From Episyrphus balteatus (lineage: Eukaryota > Arthropoda > Insecta > Diptera > Syrphidae), in the NCBI RefSeq assembly GCF_945859705.1, contig NC_079136.1, forward strand, positions 80,662,867-80,726,866: DNA of 64,000 nt, in the 5' to 3' direction. The translations under genes and the position numbers were made by a program. The notes below the pieces were generated by a model. It worked only from the letters and a program-made list of their open reading frames with translations. It was not told where the DNA came from and did not search any database. Below are positions 46,022 through 57,019 of this stretch, piece by piece; position 1 is the first letter of the stretch, and each line of letters opens with the position of its first letter.

Positions 46022-46396
46022 ATAATAGAATTTCAGGAACTTTTCAGTTAGGAGTGTTTTTTAAAGAATAGGCCTGATTATGACGATTACAACCCAACTT
46101 CAACTTTTTAAATCGTTATACCTAAAAAACGGTGGGTCTTAGGAAAAAAGTGTCATGACACTTTTTATATATAATAATCTTGTCTACAATTCTTGCATTG
46201 AAAAATTTTTGATAAGACTTACCGTTTTGCTGAAAATAGTGACCTTTGACCCCCCGTAAATTTTTTTCCAGGCCTCGGATCGATGAGGACTTTTTAGATT
46301 TAATTTATGACGGTGTTTCCAACAACCCTACCAATTTTCGGCTTGCTGGGAATTAATGTAACCTCACCCCCTTATTTTAGTCTAATTTGATCGGAC
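46022..46396 (-). mobile_element. Truncated second copy of the GTCCGGTCAA TIR element
   Basis: In complement this matches 33802 to about 34165: GTCCGATCAA end at 46396 next to TA, then CCCAGCAAGC, GATCCGAGGCCTGG, GGGGGTCAAAGGTCAC, AAAAAGTGTCATGACACTTT and ending CTGAAATTC. The other arm is missing and the satellite abuts the break. Confidence 0.8.
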
Positions 46397-46398
46397 TA

Positions 46399-46922
46399 AC
46401 AATTAAATAAATTGCACGACTGGGGTCGCACGTACTTGCTCTTATGCTTAAAGTAACTATAATGTTAAAGCTTTTTATTCAAGAAATTAAAAATTTGATA
46501 TTTTGAAGAAATTTCATAAGTAGTATAAAAAAATTAAATCTGTTTTTATAATTAATTAACAAATATGCCATTTTATTTCTTGTATAAAAAGGTATTTTTA
46601 GAAAAAATTTTTCGAAAATTGTAGGAACCGTTTTTTAAAAAAATAGTTTTTTATATATAAAAATTTTTTAACATTTTTCAAAAAAAAAGTTGGGATGCCA
46701 TTTTGAAGAAATAATTAATTTACACATTAAAACTAAATTTCAAAATTTTTCATTAATCCGTTTTCAAAAAATTGATTTTTCAAAAAAAAATTTTGAAATA
46801 TTTTTTAAAAAACAAAAAATGCGTTTTTTGAAAATTTTCTAAAATTTTAATATTATCTTTACTTACACACTTTTGTATGTCTGGCAAAAAAAATGGCTGT
46901 CGGAATGGGTCTGGCAGTGTTA
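46399..46922. other. AT-rich stretch with dispersed GTCGCACGTACTT motif
   Basis: At about 46405-46445 is GACTGGGGTCGCACGTACTT followed by GCTCTTATGC, related to 27346-27390 and 7954-7995. The rest is A/T-rich and has no gene. Confidence 0.5.
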
Positions 46923-47783
46923 GTTATACAATTTTGTTCTTGTCTGAGTGCAACCTACACGCCTAGGTTGTTGTTATATCTAATGCAAATTACCCTGTAC
47001 TAGAACATTTTTCCTATATTAAAAAATTGCAACCTTTTTGAAGTTTTTTTCCTACAGATCAAAAACGGACGGTCAAATCGAAAAACCGTTAATGTAATAA
47101 TTGAAGGTAATAAAAAGATCTACAACTTTTACTTCAAGTTAATTTTCAAAAAAGCTCAAATAAAAGAGATATGACGAAAATATGGTTTCAAAAAAAAACC
47201 ACCCTAACTCTTAAACCGAAGGTATAATCGAAAAAAGTAATTTAACATATATTGTAGTAAATTAAATTATCTTCAAGTTTGCAATACATTTTTTTTCTGT
47301 AGATTCAAAAATACATGAGTTATGTGAAAAATTGAAATTTTTATTAAAAAAACAAAATGGCGGCCAAATGACTCTAGATGCGATTGTTAAAAATGTGGTT
47401 TTCGACTCGTGTCTTGATACTCTTTCGAGTCCTGAAGTCAAAATGTGTTATAAATTTTTTCCCAGACCTCCATATAACAAAATCTAACTTTCCCTTATAC
47501 GAAAATGCGTGTCTGGCAAGGTGTTAGGCCCATCCGACGGGTCTGGCAGCTTACAAAAATTAATGTATTAGTTCCCTGAGTATCATATATAAAAATCAGC
47601 CTTGAGAAAATAAGAAATCTAACTACGTATTTTTCGTACCTTTAGCACCTGTTAGTGGTAAAATGGCCGTCGGCACAAGATAGCCAGTATCCATTCACTA
47701 ATAGTATGTCCTGGCACTACGTAATTCCATACATTTTTTTCTTGAGAAAATAAGTAATGTCTGGCGGCCCTGGGATCTTGGAC
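46923..47783. mobile_element. Truncated second copy of the 29029 TIR element
   Basis: Matches 29262-30124 almost base for base from GTTATACAATTTTG to the end GGGATCTTGGAC, so the left arm is missing while the middle and right arm remain. Differences are few, so the copies are relatively young. Confidence 0.85.
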
Positions 47784-48484
47784 CTTTTTATTTGGAAAAT
47801 ATTTGTTATACCTAAGATATTAAAATATGTATTCATTTATTCATACCTAAATTAATAAAAATAAAATATCAGTTATTGATTGGGTTCTTACTGTCTTCAG
47901 GAATAGAATTAGAAATTCAATTCCATTGCGGCGCGTGTTAATACACTGCGATTTTCTTGAAATTTGCTTATACACGTTTTGAATACAAAGGAAGACAAAA
48001 ATAAGGTGCTCAGTAAAATAAAAATTTATTTTTTCTTCCATATAAATAAGGACCACCCTAACTTGCTAAAAAAAGAAACCATTGAAACATTTGAAATAGA
48101 TAAAATTTGAAGTTAACTTCATTTATTAGGTAGTTTAAATTTAGTGCGGTAAAAATAACAAGAACAAATATAAATAACTTTTATTTAAATCCAGAAAAAG
48201 TCGATAACGAATTATAGTGGAGCATTTTCCCTATAAAATGCAAAATACTAAAAAACAAAATGATGGTAAGAGGAGTTATGAGAAAACCTACATTTATTTT
48301 GGTATTTAAAGAATGTAGTTTAGTTATGTGATGTTTGTTTTTTTGAAAACTTTTTAACAAAAATGCTACAACTATTGTTGTCTCCCCTTGGTAAATTTCC
48401 ACATTGCTATTTTCATTGTTATTGAGGTATTTGAAAAAGTTCTAACCACATTAAAAATAATAAAGTTAAGCGTTTAATAAAATA
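47784..48484. other. AT-rich spacer, nothing recognised
   Basis: Short minus-strand frames (47847-48056, 48181-48402) lack any supporting feature. Confidence 0.4.
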
Positions 48485-48709
48485 TAATGAGGCGTTCAGA
48501 ATAATAAATGTATCAAGTCCATTTGTGCATTATACTGAACTTTGAGAAGCTTTAAAGGAACTTTGGAAATAAATTTTTCACATATCAATAGCTCTATATA
48601 CCTACCTATACAAAATTTCTTTCTTTCATTTTATTTGATATAAAACGAAACCCTTAATTTTTAAGACCTTAGAACATCCAAGCTATAGAGAAGTGGACTT
48701 GACCCATTA

Positions 48710-49408
48710 CACTTTGTAACAAAAACAAGGTTTACAAATATACGCGGGCGGAGACGTATCATGTTTCGTAGAGCTAGTTGCACTGATTATGAAACGTTAT
48801 TTAAAAACTCCGTAACATCCCCTGGAGTTAGGGGGAAAACACTTTTTTTCGACCTTTTGTTATCCATTTCATATTTCTTTACAGTATAGAAGACATTTAC
48901 ACCTTTTCAACAATGTATAAAACATGTGGTTTGGTTTAACCACCTAGAATCTATAAGCTGACAAAGTTCGAAAATTCACCTATTTAGCTATGGTTTATTT
49001 ATTGAAAACAAAAAAAAAAAAAAACAATTTCAATTTCAGGAATCGAACCTCGGCCACCCGATTAGGAGGCACTATTAGCTCACCTATAAGCTCGACTTCA
49101 AAGGATATGAAAACTTTTATTTATAGGTACCTATAAACTGTTTTGGAAATATTGAATCAGGCATGATTTAGAACAGCTTTGAAGATTCTCAAACTGTGAA
49201 ACGATTCAAACGTCAATTCGATTATCATTTTCAAAATTACGGAATGACCCCCCTGGTGAAGGTCCAAAAAAACCGTTTTTTGCCCCTAACTCCAGATTTT
49301 GGGGGTGTTACGGAGTTTTTAAATAACGTTTTGTAATCAGTGCAACTAGCTCTTACAAATCGTTATAGGTCTCCGCCCGCTTACCTATATTTTGAGTGTT
49401 ACACTGTG
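48710..49408. mobile_element. PIF/Harbinger-like MITE nested in the 48488 MITE
   Basis: The ends CACTTTGTAACA (48710) and TGTTACACTGTG complement-type (to 49408) are each bordered by TTA (48707-48709 and 49409-49411). Long inverted arms follow, including CGGGCGGAGAC, GAGCTAGTTGCACTGATTA and TTTAAAAACTCCGTAACA. The interior carries a tRNA-like sequence on the minus strand. It is non-coding. Confidence 0.78.
49036..49098 (-). other. tRNA-like sequence inside the Harbinger-like MITE
   Basis: In complement it reads TATAGGTGAGCTAATAGTGC (box A-like), CTCCTAATCGGG, then GAGGTTCGATTCCTGAA, a near-perfect box B. The acceptor and anticodon stems do not pair properly, so it is a tRNA relic or tRNA-derived sequence rather than a gene. 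Confidence 0.45.
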
Positions 49409-49431
49409 TTATTATTCTGAACGCCTCATAA

Positions 49432-49738
49432 GTATATAAATAAATAAATCAATACAGCCAAATTAGAAGAAATTTTTTCCGATTTTGTTGACTTGTGTCT
49501 TTTTTTAAAAGGTACTAGTGAAACAAAAAAAATGTTGATAAATGCCGTGCGCCACCTCTCTAAATTGTCAAATTCGAATTAAATTTTAAACAACAGATTA
49601 TTTCACAACACATAAACTCGAATTAAGGAGTGCCAAAACAATTTTGACAAAATTAAATTATCAGACTTCCGTGCAATATGCAAAAACGTGTTCGCCGGTA
49701 GCGACCCTTTTGTCGGAATGAAAAAAATTTTGTACATA
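49432..49738. other. AT-rich spacer
   Basis: Nothing recognised before the fold-back element at 49741. Confidence 0.4.
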
Positions 49739-49740
49739 TA

Positions 49741-50574
49741 CAGGGTGTCCCAAAAGTTTACGTCGAAACGAAAACGGTAGATAGGGTAGGTGGTGACAGT
49801 TATCAGAAAAAATAATAAAAAAAATCGCAGCCATATATTTTGGGAGTTATGGGCATTTGAAAAAAAGTCCAAAAAATGGTCACCCTGTGACTACAAATCT
49901 TAATTTTTGTAATTTTTTTCTTTTGTTACGGAACTTTGAATAACCCTGCTATCAAATGCATTCAAAAATTTTAACTCAGCTGCATCAATTTTAAAGAAAA
50001 TATTACTTTTTTACCCAACTTAGTACTAAACATTTTTACATGGCTCTAATTCAATGAGCCGTAGTGTAGTATGAAGTTACCTCATAAAAAAGTCGGATTT
50101 CTTAAGAAAAAAAATTTTATCTCGGTTATTTATGAAATATTCCCAAGAATGTTACACCATTTTGAAAAGAGAATTGAACACACCAACTTTTAAGGCAACT
50201 TGCCGAAACATCGTAGTGCATTTTTTTTACACTACGGCTCATTGAATTAGAGTCATGTAAAATTTTTTAGTACTAAGTTGGGTAAAAAAGTAATATTTTC
50301 TTTGAAATTGATGCAGCTGAGTTAAAATTTTTGAATGCATTTGATAGCAGGGTTATTCAAAGTTCCGTAACAAAAGAAAAAAATGACAAAAATTAAGATT
50401 TGTAGTCACGGCACATGAAAAACCGTCACAGGGTGACCATTTTTTCGACTTTTTTTCAAATGCCCATAACTCCCAAAATATATGGCTGCGATTTTTTTTA
50501 TTATTTTTCTGATAACTGTCACCACCTACCCGATCTACCGTTTTCGTTTCGACGTTAACTTTTGGGACACCCTG
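49741..50574. mobile_element. Mariner-type long fold-back MITE
   Basis: Starts CAGGGTGTCCCAAAAGTTTA and ends with the complement, next to TA on both sides (49739-49740 and 50575-50576). The two arms are complementary over most of their length (about 340-400 bases each, for example GTGACAGTTATCAG, TATATTTTGGGAGTTATGGG, GCAGCTGAGTTAAAATTTT). The loop is short and centred near 50140. CAGGGTGTCCCAAAA ends with a TA duplication are seen in mariner-like MITEs. The peptide frames 49603-49872 and 50353-50583 are the same arm read twice. Confidence 0.85.
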
Positions 50575-50576
50575 TA

Positions 50577-52789
50577 TATACAATACAATTTTATTTCAGT
50601 ACCTACATATAGCAGAATTAAGGCATGTCCCAGAAAATAAACAAACATTTTAATTTTAAAACGCAGAGTTCTATAGATTCAGATTTAAAAAAGTCTTGTA
50701 CAATAATTATAAAAAAAAAAAATACGTAAGATTTTTCAGAAATTCTGTCTCTACCAATGTCATTGTTCTGTTTTCGCCTGAAGTAATCAATCAAAGAAAA
50801 ATTCATAAATTTACGCACCATACATTAAAAAAAAAATACAAAATGCTTCGTTATCAACCAGCTGGTACTAATTGAAGTTAAATATCCCACAGCAACCTTA
50901 TAGTGAATTTTAAGGGGATTTTAAATTTTCGGCATAAAAACCAATTAAAATCACCAACGAGTTGGTAATTGTTTTCCTTCACAGTCCGCAGTCAGTGGAT
51001 AAAAAACGAAATTAAGTTCGTCATTTCTTTGAAAAATCTGAACGCGAAAATACCACACAAGGACGTGATGGCTCATTTCTACATGAATAGCTTCGTCAAT
51101 ACACAAATTATGCGTTTCGCAGAAAAATAATTTTGGTGTGTGAATGCATTTACATCGGTTATTTTGACTGCAAATATTGTACAGTTTGTCTCCCACTCAA
51201 GAGTACGTCACAACCATCCAGGAGGATCGATTGAATGGAGAAAACGTAGTCCATCCATTATCGAGTTTCAAACTTAAATTCTGTAAAATACAATAGTAAA
51301 CGAAATGTATTAGGGTTGTCGCTCCACAATGGGCGATTTTATTCAGTCGAAGTTGAATATAACTTTAAGATTTTTAGTATGAACTTGAGAATTTGGTTTT
51401 ATTCACTGAAAGTTAATGTTTCAAACTTAAACTTTCAATTTTCAAGTTTATCAACTTTAGATTTTCTCAACCCCCGGAAATATTAGAAGTTTGCCGAGCA
51501 AACTTGAGAATTTATTTCAAAGTGTCATTTATAAATCATTATTGTTTGTGTCAAGTTGAAATATGTATTTTCAAGAAAAAGAAGGAAATTTTTAAAATGA
51601 TTTTTTTGAAAAATCGGCAAAGAATCAACCATTTCAGGTATTGAACTTAATTTGACTGACTAAAGAGTCTTTGTGTTCAAGGTGAAATTGGGACTAGTGG
51701 ACAAAATTCATAGATGAACCACCACTTCCAAAAATAGAAGAACCCATACAAAATTGTGAATTTCTAGTTCTTTGTTTTTGACACATAAAAAAATTATAAA
51801 ACCGTGTGAAAAAAATTCTTTCTCTTCGTAGGCATTTGTTTTTGAAGTGAAAACTTCTTTAGTATCGTAGTGATTTGAAACAAGATGAAACGAAAAAGTG
51901 ACACGAAGAATCAATTGATTATAACTTTTTTGTTTTAATAGATAGATGAATGAAATTTATACTGTAGATAGGTAATACAACAAACTATAATTGACAAAAT
52001 TGCAATCAAGTTCATATTCAAAATTCTGAGATAACGGTGAAAATATAATCTTTTTCTAAACACGTTATACATTTTGATTTTACGTTAATGCGCATGCCGA
52101 TAATATTACCTTTCATTTGATATACACATTATATACACATAACGGTACGTGGTCTACAAGTTACACAATATTAAATTGAAAAACTTGTAAGGTTCATCAA
52201 AACACCTGTGGACATCTGTTGCCGTGACCAGTCACCAGTGTAGGAAGTACCGTAATCTCAGTTTGAAATTTCGACATGGTTGACTTTAAAAAAATTCTTA
52301 CTTCTTTTGTAGGCATCATAGAAATATGATTGAAGCGTCATTTGAAAGATGATATAATAAAATTGATGATATAAAATTTATTATACGTTGTCATTTAAAA
52401 AAATGGATTTAATGGTGTTAGAAGAGAAAAAAAGAATGATTTTTTTGCTTTTTTTGAGAAAACTGATTGGGTTCAAACAATTCTAGTTCTTTTTGTAGAT
52501 GTTGTATAGACATGGTCGATATAAATATTTCGAGCTGAAACAATAAACTTTCGGATGTTATAAAATTAATTTTAAGTTGTCATAAAATGGATTTAAAGGT
52601 GATAAAACAAAAAAAAAGTTAGATATTTTCGGTTTTTTTTTTTCAAGAAAAAAACATTTTTTTAAGGTTTCACTTCTACCGCGTGTGAATTGCACACATG
52701 ATTTTTTTCTCCATAGAAAACCTTTTGAAGAGTAATATATGTAGGCACAATACACATAAATAAGGTAATATCTTCCGAAGGTTGTCAAA
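50577..52789. other. AT-rich stretch without recognised gene
   Basis: Several short minus-strand frames (for example 50951-51196 and 51708-51914) lack splice or family support. Nothing else is seen. Confidence 0.35.
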
Positions 52790-53670
52790 ACTTGTTTGTC
52801 AAAAATGGGCACCAATCTGTCAGGTCGGCCTTTAATTTTTATATTTCAATCGCAGTAAACAGGAAATTTGTTTTTGTTTTAATTTATAAAATGTCATTTG
52901 AAAAATATATACATAGGTACATAAATTGAAAAATAACAAATTTTCTTCTTTGTTCTACCGCGGAAAATGGTCAATAATTGTTAAAAAAATTAGTGGTGTG
53001 CGTGGTTCTTCGGTTTTTGTGCATTTTTCGTCGGTAATTTAAACAATTAAGAATTACGATAGCTGACATTGGTCGCCAAATGTCAGTTTGAATTATATTA
53101 CCTTTTTATGTGTACTGTGATATGTATGTAGGTACCATGAGCCGCTAATTTTTTTTTTTTTAACTAATCACAAATTGATTCAAAAAATTACCAAATTATT
53201 TTAAATAAAACACACAAAATCTATGAAACTTCAAAAAGACTGACGCACCTCTAATAGACGCATTTAATTTATTTTTTTTATTTTTTTACTTTTAAATTAA
53301 CGACGAAAAACGCAGAAAAACCGTATGATTTTAACAATATTTGACCATTTTCCGACAAGAAACACAGAGAATTTTTTTTTTCAATTTACCTTCAATTTTT
53401 TCAAATGACATTTTGTAAATTAAAACAAAAACTGGGTCCGAACTATACGGCATACATACGTTCGTTAACGTTTTGACTATTGCTCTCTCTATTTCATAAG
53501 AAGAAAATGATAGAGACATAGAGCGTCAATACGTTAACATTAACATACGTAACGAATGCCGTAGTTTTACCCATGGTTTTCTGTTTAATGTGTTTTAACT
53601 TTCAAATATATTATATGAATTAAAAGCCAAACAAACAGACAGGTCTACGTTTTTGACACATACACAAATT
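52790..53670. mobile_element. Large imperfect fold-back element
   Basis: The left arm (about 52790-53050) and right arm (about 53275-53670) are complementary. Paired pieces include TGTCAAAAA, GTTTTTGTTTTAATTTA, AATGTCATTTGAAAAA, CGGAAAATGGTCAA, TTTTTCGTCG and GGTAATTTAA. The right arm is broken by the hairpin at 53442-53565. There is no coding capacity and the termini are approximate. Confidence 0.55.
53442..53565. mobile_element. Hairpin MITE nested in the fold-back
   Basis: ACTATACGGCATACATACGT and following bases pair with the complement of ACATACGTAACGAATGCCGT to AGT at 53565. The stem covers nearly the whole 124 bases, with ACGTTAACG-rich arms and an AGAAGAAA loop. It lies exactly where the right arm of the outer element loses its match. 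Confidence 0.6.
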
Positions 53671-53971
53671 TGAAAAAAAAAAAAAAATTGAAACTCGGAA
53701 TATATTACCTTTAAATGTGTTATGTTGTGTACTGCGGTCACAAATATCCCATTGATATTTTTAAAACTAAAGGTAGAAAAACTTTAGGTTTGAAACTAGG
53801 GAGTTTAGAAATAAATTTGTAAATGAAAAAAATCCTTAATTTTTGATTTTACTTTCGATTCGAGTTGAATTGAACACTAAAGTTAGTCAACTTAAAAGTT
53901 TGTCCGAAGTTGAGTTAAATAGTGGATGAAAAAATAATTGATTTTTGAAAAAAAAAAAACATAGGTATTTT

Positions 53972-54222
53972 AAAACTTTTTTTTTCAAAAAGGCTCTTAC
54001 GATGTTGATTAAAATTTTCGTATGTTATATTTCACATAAAAGCCAATTTTTGAATTTAAAAAATAAATTTTGAACCGTTGTAAGGGGTAATGTACCTTAA
54101 ACTTTTTTTTCAAAAAGGCTCTTACGATGTTGATTAAAATTTTCGTATGTTATATTTCACATAAAAGCCAATTTTTGAATTTAAAAAATAAATTTTGAAC
54201 CTTTGTAAGGGGTAATGTACCT
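53972..54222 (+). repeat. 125-bp tandem duplication
   Basis: Two head-to-tail copies of a 125-bp unit, recognisable by GGCTCTTACGATGTTGATTA at about 53992 and 54117 and GTAAGGGGTAATGTACCT at the end of each. They differ by about one base (GAACCGTTG versus GAACCTTTG), so the duplication is recent. Confidence 0.92.
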
Positions 54223-54859
54223 AACTGTCATGTAACGATTTTTTTTTATTTCTGAATCTCTCGAAGGCGTAATCGATTTCATCCAAAATTTTTATACAGC
54301 AATTTTCAAAAAATCCTGTTTTTGGATATAAAAAATTTCTTTTGAAAAATCAATATTTTTAAATTTTATCGAAATTTCGTTTTCATTTGTTAAATATTTT
54401 TTTTTTTATAAATGATCTAGCAAATTTTAGAAAATGTTCATATACCTACATAAAAGATTATTTTTTTTTAAAGCGACTTAAACGATTTTAATATTTATCT
54501 TAGACACCTTTACTTTTTAATTCTATCTCATAGCCTCTTGGGTGTGTGGATGTACAGTACACACTGTACAGCACAATTCATACATACTTGGAAACTTGGA
54601 ACCTTCGAAATGCAGATTGGCAAAATCCCTTGTTAGCTACCATCAAACGGTACTGCTTCCAGACCATTGTAGGTGCGTTCATTTATTAGGTAAGTAATTT
54701 TTTTAATTAAAAAATAATACCTACCTGTTAAAATTTTTTTCTTTATTCTTGTTTAAGAGCAGTAAAATAATATTATAGAACCAAAGAAAAGAGCAACACC
54801 TTTAAAAAGACGATTTTAATTCTAATTTTAACGAAAAAATACGGAGACCCATGAAGAAG
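54223..54859. other. AT-rich spacer
   Basis: Nothing recognised; includes TACAGTACACACTGTACAG (about 54552-54570), a short near-palindrome. Confidence 0.35.
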
Positions 54860-55133
54860 CTATATAAATTTAAATCCACTGCCGTATAGTAGATGCATTT
54901 ATACAATTTTTGTTTCAACTCAGAAAATGACTCCCACTATTCTGCTCATCATTTGTTTTTCACTTTATACCTATCCACCTACCATCTTCCGGAATTTTTC
55001 AACTCACAAAATAGTAGGTCGTCCTTTGCTGATGGCTCTTCCTGTTGCATTCGTATATTGTAGAATACCTAGAATACGTTTTCATTTTGAGAATTTTCAC
55101 ACACAAAACCAAAGGTATATAGTTGCAGAGTAA
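54860..55133 (+). CDS. Possible small gene or first exon with TATA box (54927-55133)
   Basis: CTATATAAAT at about 54860 is a good TATA box. About 57 bases after it, CAGAAAATG opens a frame (ATG 54927) whose start, MTPTILLIICFSLYTYPPT, resembles a signal peptide. The rest of the 68-residue frame has no recognisable features, and a splice donor could cut it anywhere early. No family is recognised; it may well be chance. Confidence 0.2.
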
Positions 55134-55903
55134 AGGCAGAGGTATGATGAGAGCAACATGGAAAGCGCCTTAAATTTTTCCTCGGTATTTTTAATTAAAC
55201 AGTAAAAAACAGTATAAACGTTTGGGAAAGTGTGATTAGTTTCGTGCAGAAAAGGGACTTTCAGTTCTACTCAGGTAGGTAAATAAGTTCTCGTTAAAGT
55301 TTAAATATTTTCTTTCTTCTGAAGTACCTATATCTCTATATAGTTAAAAGCACTCATCGAAATTAGCACTTAAAGTGCAAAAAAAAAACACTACGCTACC
55401 GCTTTTGTATGTGAATGAAGGAGGCCGCTGTGGTTGCGGTGGCAGTGAATAATGAACTCAGTATTCAGGAAAACCTACACTGCAATTAATTACCAGCATA
55501 TGTATAAATGTATTTGTATGGATACCTTTTCTAATATATTTATACAATACATATGCATAATATTAAGAGTTTGCCTCTTTTCAAGTGCAGATTTATAAAA
55601 TAATAGTTTGTTTGTATTACTGAATCTATAAAGTTGAGGTTTCTTTTTTTATGCACCCGTAAATAGCGGACTGTAAGTAATGCATTATATTTTACGTTTG
55701 CTTACTTTCAAATCAAAATATATAGAAAATACATTTATTTGCAACATAAAGTCAGTAGATCCTGAACAGAGATAAAATATTATTTTATTCAGTTCAACAA
55801 CCTCAGTTTTTGTCCTGGGTTATTGTCATCCAATTGATCCGGTTGACAGCCCAAACCTGAGCACCCGAGACCCGAGAAAGAGATTACCAACATACATAAT
55901 TAA
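55134..55903. other. Unassigned AT-rich stretch
   Basis: A GC-richer pocket at about 55400-55500 has no open frame of note. No repeat pairing is seen. Confidence 0.35.
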
Positions 55904-55990
55904 CTCTTTCAATTCGAAGAAATCAGTTGGTCCGGATGGTGTTTCCAACTTTATTCTCAAAGGCCTAACAATAAAAGTCATGACCTTATA
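55880..55990 (+). pseudogene. LINE reverse-transcriptase N-terminal motif fragment
   Basis: The plus-strand frame includes NSFNSKKSVGPDGVSNFILK (about 55902-55961), the conserved opening motif (N.KKS.GPDG.. N..LK) of Jockey/I/R1-type reverse transcriptases. Before and after it the frame is broken and no further RT motif is found, so only a short relic remains. Confidence 0.6.
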
Positions 55991-56999
55991 CATAGGTTAA
56001 TGTCAACATGGCATGTGCAAGTGTGCGAAAACACACAAATGCATTAGGCTGACTATAATTCGCATAATGCGTGGTTCGTTAAACATCTTCAAGCATATAA
56101 CGTGCACTCTAAACTACTTAGCTTGTGTAAATTTCTCAGAATTGAATGAAAATAACATGGATTCAAAGGGAATAGAAGAGTTAATAAAATGTTCACTAAG
56201 TAAAAACATAGCATAGCTTAGCATTGAAAAAGGAGTCAATCATGCACTTCGTGATATAGAAGAATGAAATTTGGATGGTTGCCAGTGCTCATTGTAATTT
56301 TGAGCCATTGGGCAAGTTTGCAATTCATGATGGTAGAATACATGAGTTTTTTTGTGTTGCACATGTTTTGTCACATTGCAAATTTCACCAAATGAAACAT
56401 GTATGTAAAAGATGTCTCAGAATAAGACAGGGAAAATTTAAGGAGTGATTCTTTATTATATTCTAAGAAAATAATTGTTGCACAGTAAGGCTTTATCTGC
56501 AAAGTTGACACCATTTAGCAAGATTTAAAAAACCCTTACTTTGATATGCCCTAACTTATGTTAATGATAATTCTTTTGTTAATAATAATACGAGACCTAG
56601 TAGAAAAATTTTATTCTTTTTAAATGTGTACAAAAATGTTTTTATATCTTTTTTGGTTGCTCAGTTACTAATTTTTAAAGCTCTTCATTTTTTCTTGCCC
56701 ATGATAATTTTTACTTTGAAGCCAATTTTCATCGAGAAATTTATGGCACACATTATGTTTTATCAATTCATTCTCATAAAGAAAACAATATTACTCTGAG
56801 TTGTTATGATCTCATAGGGAGCATTTTTATCTCAGCTGCCATTAACTTACTCTCATACTGTCTGTGTGTGGTGTGTGGATCAGTCTTTTTCGCGCTCATT
56901 GGGTATCCACTTCCTTCCAGAACACCCACCAATATATCATCTTCAAGTTCTTGTTGAAAGGAATATCAGATCTTCAGGCAAGTATAGCCTTGTCGGTCG
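55991..56999. other. Unassigned stretch
   Basis: Short frames at 56013-56216 and 56866-57084 have no supporting evidence. The end of this stretch may contain more of the RT relic that follows. Confidence 0.35.
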
Positions 57000-57019
57000 T
57001 CAGCAAAGAATGACTGATG

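Larger units (their letters stand above)
48488..49428. mobile_element. MITE copy 2 (TGAGGCGTTCAG ends), interrupted
   Basis: The ends TGAGGCGTTCAGAATAATAA and complement are intact, flanked by TAA at 48485-48487 and 49429-49431. Removing the nested 699-bp element and one TTA leaves about 239 bp, close to the 230-bp uninterrupted copy at 4810-5039. TAA/TTA-type flanks are typical of PIF/Harbinger MITEs. Confidence 0.8.

Noticed and set aside
35802..46071. Long open frames over the 27-bp repeats (HKSDARVSL, SDARVILTK, KVTPASVC)
   Set aside because: Same artefact with a 27-base unit; overlapping frames on both strands. Only the signal-peptide start at 35832 stands apart.
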